Positions 1 to 6,242 of a DNA stretch of 7,605 nt are shown here, in pieces (within the stretch, counting starts at the first letter, position 1; each line of letters starts with the position of its first letter). Source of the DNA: an uncultured Francisella sp. (GTDB lineage: Bacteria; Pseudomonadota; Gammaproteobacteria; Burkholderiales; Neisseriaceae); the NCBI GenBank assembly GCA_905373555.1, contig CAJPTP010000044.1:1-7605 (forward strand), written 5' to 3'. Position numbers and translations under genes: made by a program. Below the pieces are notes generated by a model. The model searched no databases. It saw only the letters and a list, made by a program, of their open reading frames with translations, and was not told the DNA's origin.

Positions 1-106
1 GCTTGGAGCCGAGCGCGGGGGAAGCCGGGAGGGGAGAGGGAAAAATTGGCTCGGCGCGCCGATCGCGGATCCTATTCGACTTTTTTCGTTTGGCTCGGCT
101 CCAAGC
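1..106. repeat. 14-bp perfect inverted repeat around the end of the CLC gene
   Basis: GCTTGGAGCCGAGC at 1-14 is the exact reverse complement of 93-106. The right arm lies in the last codons of the CLC gene and the left arm lies beyond its stop, so the transcript could fold into a long-range stem with the stop codon in the loop. A related 10-base piece (TTGGCTCGGC) also occurs as a direct repeat at 46-55 and 90-99. The left arm touches the window edge and may extend outside. Confidence 0.6.
41..62 (-). terminator. Possible terminator after the CLC gene
   Basis: Reading the minus strand past the CLC stop codon, a perfect 12-bp palindrome (51-62) is followed after five bases by a run of five T (41-45 on the complementary strand). 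The stem is short if a loop is allowed, so this is a weak intrinsic-terminator candidate. Confidence 0.35.
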
Positions 107-2141
107 CGCCCGGTTCTTTCCTTTCGCGCCCGTTTTCCGTTTCCGCGGCGTTTGGGGGCGCGTCGGGGGTTTCGCCTCCGCTTGCGCGTTTTGCAAGGTT
201 CTCCGCGCCAAGCTTCGACGCCTCGGGCTCGGGGGCGAAAACCTCAAAATCCGTGTGGCCCAAGCCCGCCAAAGCGGCTTCTTCGGCCGCGCCCAATGCG
301 GGATGGCGCGCTGAATCGGGAAGCGCGTTCAAGACGGGCCGCTGCGCCGTTTGAGCGGAAGGGCGGTCGGGCGGCTCGGCGCCGCCGTTTTGGGGCGCCG
401 TCTCCGCGCCCAAGCCTTCGGGCTCGGGGGCAGCGGCGGCGCCCGGCGCCAAGCGCGGGCGTCTTGGCGCCGAAACCGGGGGTTGAGTGGCGGGCGATCG
501 GCTCGCTCCGGCCCGGGCCGGAGCGCCCGACGCCCGGATCGAGGCGCCCAAGGCGGCTTGGCCCCCGACGCCCGAGGCCATCCCGGATTCGACGCCGGTT
601 TCGCCGCTGAATCCGGGACTGCGGGAGGGCGGGCAAGGGATCGTCGGCGCCGGCGCGCCGATCGGCGCATCCGGGATCGGGGCGTCGGACCGCGCCTCGC
701 CGATGGCTTCGGGTTGGGGCCGGGCGCCAAGAGGGGCCTCGGCCGCCCCCGACGTTCCGGCTTGGCCCGCCGCCTCCGCGCCCATTTCGATCAGCCTGCG
801 TTTGAAATTCGCCGCCTGGGCGTGGTAGAAGGGCGCGGGGCTCACTTGGCCGGAGATCGCCGAGGACACGAGGCAGGACACCAAGACCCAAAACAGCATG
901 GGCTGGGCGCCCGTCATTTCCATCATGATGACGGCCGAGGATATCGGCGATTGGGTGGCCCCCGCCAAAAAGGCGGCCATGGACATCAGCGCCAGCATGG
1001 TCGGCGGCATGCCGAGGGCTTGCGCGACCCACCCCAGCTCCGAGGCGATGGCCGCCCCGATGGAGAGGCATGGCGAAAAGATGCCGCCCGGGATTCCCGA
1101 CCAATAGGACATGACGGTCGCGGCGAACTTGGCCGGGCCAATCCCGGGTTGGGGCCGGTCGACGCCCAGCAGCGCGTCGGCGCCCAACGCATAACCCGTG
1201 CCGTAAGTCGCGCCGCCGTAGGCGCAGCCCAAGCCCGCCAAAGCCAGGCCCAGCAATCCCGCCGTCGCAATGGGGCGGCGCCGGGCCCGCTCGCGCCATT
1301 TGCCCTGCGGCAGGAAGCCCGCGAAGCCTTTGCCCAAAAGCCGCGCAAACAGACCGCCCATCAGGCCGTCGATCACCCCGATCAGCAGCGCGAAGGCGAT
1401 GAGGTTGCTCGGCTGCGGGGCGTCGCCGAAAGTGGGAAAGTGATGGTTGTTGCCATCCAAGGCGATCAAAAAGAAGCCCGAGGCCAAAATCCCGAGCATC
1501 ACGTTGCGGCTCCAGCGTATGCCGCGGCCGCGGCCAAGCTCCTCGATGGCGAAGATCAGCCCCGCCAGGGGGGCGTTGAAGGCGGCGGCCATGCCGCCTG
1601 CGGCGCCTGCGATCATCATGTCCTGTTCGTCGAAGCGAGCGAAGGTCAGGCGCTTTTTCTCGCACCACAGCCCCCAGGCGCGCATCACGGCGCCGCCGAC
1701 CTGAACGGACGGCCCCTCGCGCCCGATCGAGGCGCCCAAAACCATCCCCGCGAACGCGAAGGGGATTTTCAGCAGCGTGCGCGGCAGGCTCAACAGCCGA
1801 TCGCGCGCCGAGGGGCCATCGACCGACAAAGCGCAGATGACCTGCGGGATGCCGCTTCCCGCCGCGAAGGGGGCGAAGGCGCGCGTGAGCCACGCCAGCG
1901 CCATCAAGCCCAACGGCAGCGTCAAAAAAGCCAGCCAGGGGCGGTTCGCGTACAGCGCGGCGTTGAGCCCGATCGCCCAATCGGCGAGCTTCGCGAAGCC
2001 CAAGGACACGCACGCCACGGCCAAGGCGCCGATCAGCAGCATCGCGAAATCCGCCGTGCGCATCGACAGCCGCGCCGTTTGCCTTCTTTTGTCGCGCAAC
2101 GCCTTCGACGCTTGGGCCAATCGCGCCATCAACTCTTTCAT
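72..2141 (-). CDS. CLC-family chloride/proton antiporter with long Ala/Pro-rich C-terminal tail
   Basis: This is an inner-membrane CLC protein (689 aa) expected to exchange Cl- for H+. Seen, numbered from the chosen start: GSGIP at 95-99, GREGP at 140-144 with gating Glu142, FAIEE with Glu200/Glu201, GIFSP at 353-357, and a conserved Tyr439 in the APFY stretch. These sit within a few positions of E. coli ClcA Ser107, Glu148, Glu203, Phe357 and Tyr445, which supports the ATG at 2141. The Glu203 equivalent argues for an antiporter rather than a channel. The frame stays open upstream to 2669, but that part translates purine-tract DNA into low-complexity sequence and is not credible. The membrane core ends near residue 455. 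About 235 residues rich in Ala, Pro and Gly follow, with no CBS domain, which is unusual. GC3 stays high through the tail. The start is preceded only by a weak purine-rich site (GAAAGAAAGC). Family is certain; the ion and the tail's role are inferred. Confidence 0.93.
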   Translation of the reverse strand: MKELMARLAQASKALRDKRRQTARLSMRTADFAMLLIGALAVACVSLGFAKLADWAIGLNAALYANRPWLAFLTLPLGLMALAWLTRAFAPFAAGSGIPQVICALSVDGPSARDRLLSLPRTLLKIPFAFAGMVLGASIGREGPSVQVGGAVMRAWGLWCEKKRLTFARFDEQDMMIAGAAGGMAAAFNAPLAGLIFAIEELGRGRGIRWSRNVMLGILASGFFLIALDGNNHHFPTFGDAPQPSNLIAFALLIGVIDGLMGGLFARLLGKGFAGFLPQGKWRERARRRPIATAGLLGLALAGLGCAYGGATYGTGYALGADALLGVDRPQPGIGPAKFAATVMSYWSGIPGGIFSPCLSIGAAIASELGWVAQALGMPPTMLALMSMAAFLAGATQSPISSAVIMMEMTGAQPMLFWVLVSCLVSSAISGQVSPAPFYHAQAANFKRRLIEMGAEAAGQAGTSGAAEAPLGARPQPEAIGEARSDAPIPDAPIGAPAPTIPCPPSRSPGFSGETGVESGMASGVGGQAALGASIRASGAPARAGASRSPATQPPVSAPRRPRLAPGAAAAPEPEGLGAETAPQNGGAEPPDRPSAQTAQRPVLNALPDSARHPALGAAEEAALAGLGHTDFEVFAPEPEASKLGAENLAKRASGGETPDAPPNAAETENGRERKEPGGLEPSQTKKVE

Positions 2142-2177
2142 GCTTTCTTTCGGGCTCGACGCCCCCTCCTGCGCCGA

Positions 2178-2204
2178 ATTGTACAAGACAAAGACGCCTT
2201 CCAA
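2178..2204 (-). promoter_or_regulatory. Candidate sigma70-type promoter for the CLC gene
   Basis: On the minus strand a TTGGAA box (2199-2204) and a TACAAT box (2178-2183, five of six matches to the consensus -10) are separated by 15 bp, slightly short. The -10 lies about 37 bp upstream of the chosen ATG at 2141, which fits that start and would leave the longer upstream open frame untranscribed. It is a visual motif call only. Confidence 0.4.
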
Positions 2205-2365
2205 GTCGCGCGAAGGCCGCGCCGCCGTTTGGCCGACCGCCGATTGATGTTCGATTGAACCGCGCCGCCCGGGGAAAATTTCGGCCGCCGCTTCCGGCGA
2301 TGAGGTTGGATTCATGCGCTTGCCCAAGTTCCAAGGGCGTCGGGAAAGCGCCCCGGCGCTCGGAT

Positions 2366-2478
2366 GGGGGGAAAAAAAGAGAAGAGGAAGCGAAGAGGGG
2401 AAGGGGGAAGCGGCGAGCGAACAGGGGAAGAAGACAAGGAGCGAAGGAAGGCAAGGAGCGAAGGAAGGCAAGAGGGGA
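2366..2478 (+). other. Polypurine tract, 113 nt without T
   Basis: The plus strand here has 103 purines, ten C and no T, beginning with G6 (2366-2371) and A7 (2372-2378). Such homopurine/homopyrimidine stretches can form triplex structures or act as flexible spacers. On the minus strand it yields an artefactual Ser/Pro/Leu/Phe-rich peptide in the frame upstream of the CLC gene. Confidence 0.8.
2435..2472 (+). repeat. 17-bp direct tandem repeat, two copies plus 4 bp
   Basis: The unit CAAGGAGCGAAGGAAGG occurs at 2435-2451 and identically at 2452-2468, followed by the first four bases of a third copy. It lies inside the purine tract and is a likely site of copy-number variation by slippage. Confidence 0.9.
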
Positions 2479-2620
2479 TGATGTCGGGCGCTGCGGCGCC
2501 CCTTGGCTTCGGTTCCCGACAAAAACGGCAACGGGCTTGGCCCTTGAGTCCGATGCGCGGCCCATTCAAGCCCATTGCGCGCAAGGCGGCCCGTCGCGGC
2601 GCATTTGGGGCCCGTTTTTT

Positions 2621-2650
2621 TTGGGGCGCGCGGCCCAAAGGCAATAAAAT
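2621..2650 (+). promoter_or_regulatory. Candidate promoter for the DUF815 ATPase gene
   Basis: TTGGGG (2621-2626), an 18-bp spacer, and TAAAAT (2645-2650) form a weak sigma70-like promoter in otherwise very GC-rich DNA. If used, the mRNA would have a leader of about 235 nt that includes the G8 run and the GC hairpin at 2808-2838. The -35 match is poor. Confidence 0.3.
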
Positions 2651-2807
2651 GGCCGGTAACGCGGCGCAAAACCGGCGCCTTGCGCTTGGGGGGGGAGCGG
2701 CCGAGTTTGCCCCATGATTGGGCCGGGCTTTGTTTTTGCCCCCGCAGGCTTCACGGGGCGAGGAAAGCGCGACGCCCGGGCGGTCTCGGGGCCCGAGCCC
2801 CCAATCG

Positions 2808-2838
2808 GAAGCGCGGCCGCGGCCGCGGGCCGCGCTTC
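2808..2838 (+). promoter_or_regulatory. Strong GC hairpin in the leader of the DUF815 gene
   Basis: An 11-bp perfect stem (GAAGCGCGGCC, 2808-2818, with its complement at 2828-2838) closes a 9-nt GC loop, 54 nt ahead of the ATG at 2893. It has no T run, so it is not an ordinary intrinsic terminator. It could influence mRNA stability or ribosome access. No known riboswitch class is recognised. Confidence 0.5.
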
Positions 2839-2892
2839 GATGAGTCGAGCCGTCGAGGCGAAGCGGAATCAAAAGATCGAAAAGAAAGCGCA

Positions 2893-3852
2893 ATGGGAAA
2901 AAAACACGACAAGCGCGGCCGGGGCGCCCCGGCCATCCGCCGCGCCAAGGGCAAGGGGCCGGCCGAATGGGATGTTGAGAAGATCGGGCGGCTGGCCGAT
3001 TTGATGGAATCGGCGCTCAAGCGCCTCGACGCGTGGCTGCCGCCTGAGTCTTTGCAGCCCGATTGGGGCAAATCGATCGCGTTTCGCTGGCGCAACGCGG
3101 GCGGGGTGGGGTTTTTGGAATCGCTGCCTCATCCCCATTCCTTTTCGGCGTCGTTGTTGCGCTCCGTCGACGTCCAAGCGCAGAAGCTCATCGCCAACAC
3201 CGAGCGCTTTTTGCGCGGGCTGCCCGCGAACAACGTCTTGCTCACGGGCGCCCGGGGCACCGGCAAGTCCTCTTTGGTGAAAAGCCTGCTGCATGAGTAC
3301 GCCAAGGACGGCCTGCGCATGATCGAGGTCGATCGCAACGACTTGGCGACGCTGCCGCAGCTGCTGGCGATGCTGGAGGGCCGGAGCGAAAAGTTCATCG
3401 TCTTTTGCGACGATTTGTCCTTCGACGCGGGAGACGACGCCTACAAGGCGCTCAAGACGGCGTTGGACGGCGGCTTGTCGGTGCGCTGCGAGAACGTTTT
3501 GGTGTACGCCACATCCAACAGGCGGCATCTGATGCCCGAGTTTTTCGGCGACAACAACCCCGCGACGGGGGCGCCCGGCGAAGAGATCCATCCCAACGAG
3601 GCGATCGAGGAGCGGGTCGCTTTGTCCGACCGCTTCGGCCTGTGGCTCAGCTTCTACCCCTTCGGCCAGGACGATTATCTGGCGGCCGCCCGCTCATGGG
3701 TCGAGCAGGCGGGGTTGGCGTTTGGCGACGACGCCCGCGCCGCCGCCTTGCTGTGGGCGCAAACCCGCGGCAACCGCTCGGGGCGCGTGGCCTACCAATT
3801 CGCCTGCGATTGGGTGGGAACCCAAGCCGCGGCGCAGAGGCGCAACGCCTGA
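2893..3852 (+). CDS. DUF815-type P-loop ATPase (AAA-like)
   Basis: A cytoplasmic ATP-binding protein of 319 aa resembling the DUF815 family (PF05673), whose cellular role is not established. Seen: Walker A GARGTGKS at 119-126 (Lys125), Walker B FIVFCDDLSF from residue 168 with Asp173/Asp174, a sensor-1-like ATSNRRHL around 206-213, a candidate arginine finger in SDRFG (Arg247), and a GNRSGR segment near 293-298 in the sensor-2 position. Residues 1-25 are very basic (Lys/Arg-rich), which could indicate nucleic-acid or membrane contact; that is inference. The ATG at 2893 was chosen because the open frame upstream (from 2575) is low complexity and the remaining length fits the family. The ribosome site is weak (AAAGAAAG). 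It points away from the CLC gene and lies 184 bp ahead of the transporter on the same strand. IstB/DnaC-like loaders have a similar P-loop but lack this Walker B/sensor layout. Confidence 0.88.
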   Translation: MGKKHDKRGRGAPAIRRAKGKGPAEWDVEKIGRLADLMESALKRLDAWLPPESLQPDWGKSIAFRWRNAGGVGFLESLPHPHSFSASLLRSVDVQAQKLIANTERFLRGLPANNVLLTGARGTGKSSLVKSLLHEYAKDGLRMIEVDRNDLATLPQLLAMLEGRSEKFIVFCDDLSFDAGDDAYKALKTALDGGLSVRCENVLVYATSNRRHLMPEFFGDNNPATGAPGEEIHPNEAIEERVALSDRFGLWLSFYPFGQDDYLAAARSWVEQAGLAFGDDARAAALLWAQTRGNRSGRVAYQFACDWVGTQAAAQRRNA

Positions 3853-4007
3853 AGCCGAAGGGCCGGGCGCGCGCCTTAGAATGCCGACTCAAAGCTTCGG
3901 GCCCGGTGCGCCTTGAAGGCCGCAAAGCCGAGGCGGAAAGAAAAACAAACACAACAAGAACAATCGAAGGCGGCGAAAACCGCAAAGCAAAACGGGAGGG
4001 AAGCGCC
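3853..4007 (+). promoter_or_regulatory. A-rich leader ahead of the transporter
   Basis: The 184-bp gap between the ATPase stop and the transporter contains a TAGAAT box (3877-3882) without a convincing -35, and then a 49-nt T-free, A-rich stretch (3915-3963). A short hairpin (GCGG/CCGC, 3970-3983) precedes the mini-ORF. The region is consistent with an unstructured 5' untranslated leader. No clear terminator for the ATPase gene is visible, so the two genes could be cotranscribed. Confidence 0.3.
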
Positions 4008-4040
4008 ATGGCGCAAACACACCGGCGAGGACAACCATGA
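4008..4040 (+). CDS. 10-codon mini-ORF overlapping the transporter start
   Basis: The peptide MAQTHRRGQP is preceded by GGGAGGG (3994-4000) with 7-nt spacing, a better Shine-Dalgarno than that of the transporter gene itself. Its TGA overlaps the transporter ATG as ATGA (4037-4040), and it covers the transporter's own ribosome site (GCGAGGA, 4025-4031). This arrangement is typical of translational coupling, where ribosomes finishing the short frame restart on the next gene. The peptide has no run of a single amino acid that would suggest attenuation by charged tRNA. Whether it is translated is inferred from the site only. Confidence 0.45.
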   Translation: MAQTHRRGQP

Positions 4041-5476
4041 GCGAAAAAGCGTTGAACGAGCATCATTACGGGGTGTTCGGCAAATCGACCAAAAGGGGTT
4101 GGGTCTTGGTCGCGACGGCTGTTGCGGCCGCATTCGCGGTGTATTGGCTGTTGCCGTACAAAGACTCGACGCCCCACGGAGTGATCATCAACAAAGGCAT
4201 GGCGCTGTTGACGTTCGTCGCGGTGCTGTGGCTGACCGAGGCCGTGCACATCACGGTCACCGCTTTGCTGGTGCCCGTTTTGGCGATGCTCATCGGCATG
4301 CCCATGAAAGACCCCAAGACGGGCGAGATGGTCGCGATGAGCATGGAAAAGGCGATGTCCGGGTTTTCCGACCCGATCATCTTCCTGTTTTTCGGCGGCT
4401 TTGCCTTGGCCACCGCCCTGCACATCCAAAAGATCGACCAAAAGATCGCCACGTGGCTGGTGGGCTTGGCGGGCGGCCACATGGGCCGGGCCGTGGTGAT
4501 GCTGTGCGTCGTGACCGCGCTGCTGTCGATGTGGATCTCCAACACCGCCACCGCGGCGATGATGCTGCCTTTGGCGCTGGGCATGTTCAGCAGCTTGGAT
4601 CCCGAAAAGGATCGGCCGACGTTCGTGTTCGTGCTGCTGGGCATCGCGTATTCGGCGAGCATCGGCGGCTTGGGCACCGTGGTGGGCTCGCCGCCCAACG
4701 GCATCGCCGCGCGCGCCTTGAAGTTGGATTTCTACGGCTGGATGAAAATCGGCCTGCCGATGATGCTGTGCATCTTCCCTTTGATGCTGATCGTGCTGTA
4801 CTGGACGCTGAAGCCCAAACTCAACCGCAAGGTGGAGCTGAGCTTGGAGCCCATCCCGTGGAATCCCACGCGCGTCGCGACCATGGCGCTGTTCGTCGCG
4901 ACCGCCCTGTGCTGGATGTTCAGCAAAAAAATCGGCCTCGCTTTGGGCGTCCAGAGCCCCGATTCGTGGATCGCCTTGGTCGCGGCCGCCTCGATCGTGA
5001 TTTTGGGTTTGGCGACGTGGAAGGAAATCGCGGTCAACACCGATTGGGGCGTGCTGCTGCTGTTCGGCGGCGGCTTGACCCTCAGCGCCATTTTGAGCGA
5101 CTCGCAGGTGTTCAAGTACGTCGGCCAAGACGTCGCGGGCTTGATCGGCTCCGCCCCGCCCATCGTGATCATCGCGGTGCTCGCGGTGTTCATCATCCTG
5201 CTCACTGAGTTCACCTCCAACACCGCCTCTGCGGCGCTGTTGGTGCCCGTGTTCGCGCAAATCGCGCCCGCCTTGCGCATGCCGCCCGAGGCTCTGGTGC
5301 TGTTGATCGGCATCGGCTCCTCCTGCGCCTTCATGCTGCCCGTCGCGACCCCGCCCAACGCCGTGGTGTTCGGCACGGGCTTGATCAAGCAGTCGGAGAT
5401 GATGAAGGCGGGCGTGGGCTTGGGGCTGATGTGCGCCGCGCTGCTGGTGGCCATGGGCATGATTTTGCTGCCTTGA
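4037..5476 (+). CDS. DASS/SLC13-family anion (dicarboxylate-type) symporter
   Basis: An inner-membrane transporter of 479 aa, usual length for the divalent anion:Na+ symporter family, likely importing a di- or tricarboxylate with Na+ (another anion is possible). Seen: two SNT motifs in the repeated half-structure, SNTAT at 168-172 and SNTAS at 394-398, each with a downstream proline-Asn signature, GSPPN at 217-221 and ATPPNAVVFGTG starting at 437. In VcINDY these elements build the Na+ and substrate sites (SNT at 150-152 and 377-379). About eleven hydrophobic segments follow a 20-residue polar N-terminus. The ATG at 4037 has GCGAGGA six bases upstream and overlaps the stop of a mini-ORF. Long antisense open frames across the gene are composition shadows. 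The substrate cannot be read from sequence; no two-component sensor or metabolic enzyme sits nearby to suggest it. Confidence 0.93.
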   Translation: MSEKALNEHHYGVFGKSTKRGWVLVATAVAAAFAVYWLLPYKDSTPHGVIINKGMALLTFVAVLWLTEAVHITVTALLVPVLAMLIGMPMKDPKTGEMVAMSMEKAMSGFSDPIIFLFFGGFALATALHIQKIDQKIATWLVGLAGGHMGRAVVMLCVVTALLSMWISNTATAAMMLPLALGMFSSLDPEKDRPTFVFVLLGIAYSASIGGLGTVVGSPPNGIAARALKLDFYGWMKIGLPMMLCIFPLMLIVLYWTLKPKLNRKVELSLEPIPWNPTRVATMALFVATALCWMFSKKIGLALGVQSPDSWIALVAAASIVILGLATWKEIAVNTDWGVLLLFGGGLTLSAILSDSQVFKYVGQDVAGLIGSAPPIVIIAVLAVFIILLTEFTSNTASAALLVPVFAQIAPALRMPPEALVLLIGIGSSCAFMLPVATPPNAVVFGTGLIKQSEMMKAGVGLGLMCAALLVAMGMILLP

Positions 5477-5713
5477 CCCGGAAGCCTCGCCAAAGACGCA
5501 TGGATTTGAGGCAAAAGGCGTTGACGGCTTGACGGATGCCCGCAGGCCGCCGGGAACAAAGCCGGACGGCGGAAAATTGAAACCGGCGGGGGCCGCGTTC
5601 AATCCTGATCCTGCGCGTTGTTGACAACAGCAATTGCAGATCATCGAAGGATTGGGCGCGCCCCGCGCCGGAAAAGCCCGCGTTGCGCGCAAAGTGACAA
5701 AATGAAGGCAGGT

Positions 5714-5731
5714 CTGTTTCGGAGGAAACGG
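5714..5731 (+). promoter_or_regulatory. Hairpin presenting a Shine-Dalgarno sequence in its loop
   Basis: CTGTTTC (5714-5720) can pair with GAAACGG (5725-5731) around a GGAG loop, one T-G pair included. The loop is the core of a GGAGGA ribosome site, and the 3' arm reaches the G of a GTG start at 5731. The structure would hide that start codon when folded. Its meaning depends on whether the small ORF is real. Confidence 0.35.
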
Positions 5732-5874
5732 TGAAAAAAGAGCGCCAAATGAAACCGGCGTCGCGCAATCGGCCGCTTTCCCCGCAGCCCGGAAAGGCGC
5801 GGCCAGCAGGAATTCTTGCCGCCGCATCGGGGGCTTGGATCTCCCTTCAGGAGAAATGGGCTTTCCCCTCTTAA
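5731..5874 (+). CDS. Possible small basic protein, GTG start (47 aa)
   Basis: A 47-codon frame starts with GTG five bases after GGAGG, one of the best ribosome sites in the window, and ends at TAA 5872-5874. The N-terminal half is basic and proline-rich (KKERQMKPASRNRPLSP), and the C-terminal half is mildly hydrophobic (AGILAAASGAWISL). A 10-codon ATG frame (5702-5734, MKAGLFRRKR) ends in a GTGA overlap with it, mirroring the coupling ahead of the transporter. No family is recognised. The frame is short and could be chance in GC-rich DNA. Confidence 0.25.
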   Translation: MKKERQMKPASRNRPLSPQPGKARPAGILAAASGAWISLQEKWAFPS

Positions 5875-5893
5875 TCCTTTCAAAAAAATGGCG

Positions 5894-5926
5894 AAAATCG
5901 CGCGGTGAGAGGAGCGCGCGCTTTTT
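5894..5926 (+). terminator. Intrinsic terminator-like hairpin
   Basis: CGCGCG at 5899-5904 pairs with 5915-5920 around a 10-nt loop, followed by C and T5 (5922-5926); four A lie just upstream of the 5' arm. This would end plus-strand transcripts from the GC-rich block and coincides with the switch to AT-rich DNA. Confidence 0.45.
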
Positions 5927-5954
5927 GCCGTTTTTCTTAACAATATTCTATTAT
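5925..5954 (+). promoter_or_regulatory. Candidate promoter for the 86-aa membrane protein
   Basis: TTGCCG (5925-5930), an 18-bp spacer and TATTAT (5949-5954) lie 20 bp upstream of the ATG at 5974. The -10 sits in an imperfect palindrome, CTATT-ATCG-AATAG (5948-5961), which could be an operator. The leader would be very short (about 12-14 nt), in keeping with the absence of a clear Shine-Dalgarno. Confidence 0.45.
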
Positions 5955-5973
5955 CGAATAGTGAATTTAATCC

Positions 5974-6234
5974 ATGAAGAATAAAATAATTTCATATATT
6001 AAAAATACATTTTTAAATGTGGTTGTTTTATTGCTGTGGTTCCTTGTTTTATATTTAACTGTGATTGATACGTTTCTGTTTATGGCGGGATGCAGCATAT
6101 GGATAATTCTTTTATTATTATTTATTATATTTGTTTCAGGCAAATTGGCAACGCTTATTTATTATAGAGATGGCTATGAAAAGGATGTTGTTAAAGTCAA
6201 TTTAAATGAAGAAGAACAGGAAGCTAAAAAATAA
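5974..6234 (+). CDS. Small two-helix membrane protein of unknown function (86 aa)
   Basis: The product has a short Lys-containing N-terminus (MKNKIISYIKN), two adjacent hydrophobic segments at roughly 12-33 and 36-57, and a charged C-terminal tail ending in an acidic/Lys cluster (NLNEEEQEAKK). Both the composition, with many ATT, TTA and AAA codons, and the base content are unlike the GC-rich genes to the left, which suggests recent acquisition. No ribosome site stronger than random A/T is seen before the ATG, but a promoter candidate sits close upstream and the amino-acid pattern is protein-like rather than random. I do not recognise a family. A small phage-, plasmid- or immunity-type membrane protein is possible, but that is speculation. 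The 71-aa protein at 6655 has a similar hydrophobic-then-charged plan without visible sequence identity. Confidence 0.65.
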   Translation: MKNKIISYIKNTFLNVVVLLLWFLVLYLTVIDTFLFMAGCSIWIILLLLFIIFVSGKLATLIYYRDGYEKDVVKVNLNEEEQEAKK

Positions 6235-6242
6235 GGGGATGT

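Larger units (their letters stand above)
2142..2892. other. Gene-free divergent intergenic region
   Basis: About 750 bp between the divergent CLC and DUF815 genes holds no credible protein. Long open frames cross it on both strands, but they give low-complexity peptides and reflect the base composition. Contents from left to right: the CLC promoter candidate; a short hairpin (AGCGCC/GGCGCT, 2347-2360); a 113-nt T-free purine tract (2366-2478) with a tandem repeat; a T8 run (2615-2622) just after a GGGCC stretch; a candidate plus-strand promoter (2621-2650); a G8 run (2688-2695); a palindrome near 2786-2797; and a strong GC hairpin (2808-2838). The length and richness in structure leave room for an unannotated RNA, but none is recognised. 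Confidence 0.6.
5477..5930. other. Intergenic region downstream of the transporter
   Basis: About 450 bp without a confident gene. It contains a TTGACGG doublet (near 5520-5535), a short palindrome TGTTG-A-CAACA (5619-5629) overlapping a TTGACA hexamer that has no matching -10 box, a possible GTG-start small ORF (5731-5874), and a terminator-like hairpin at the right end. The DNA is still GC-rich here. Confidence 0.5.

Noticed and set aside
351..2258. 635-codon plus-strand frame antisense to the CLC gene
   Set aside because: Arg/Gln/Gly-rich composition typical of a GC-rich shadow; no motif; the opposite strand has the clear CLC motifs.
2142..2669. N-terminal extension of the CLC reading frame to an ATG at 2669 (or an ATG at 2315)
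   Set aside because: It translates the purine tract into Ser/Pro/Leu/Phe repeats, is not protein-like, lies upstream of the promoter candidate, and the motif positions match ClcA only when the start is 2141.
2575..2892. Extension of the DUF815 frame upstream to 2575
   Set aside because: The extra 106 residues are low complexity and cross the hairpin and G8 run; the ATG at 2893 gives the normal family length.
3647..5827. 726-codon minus-strand frame antisense to the transporter
   Set aside because: His/Gln/Arg/Asp-rich shadow composition with no recognisable domain, fully opposed by the DASS gene.
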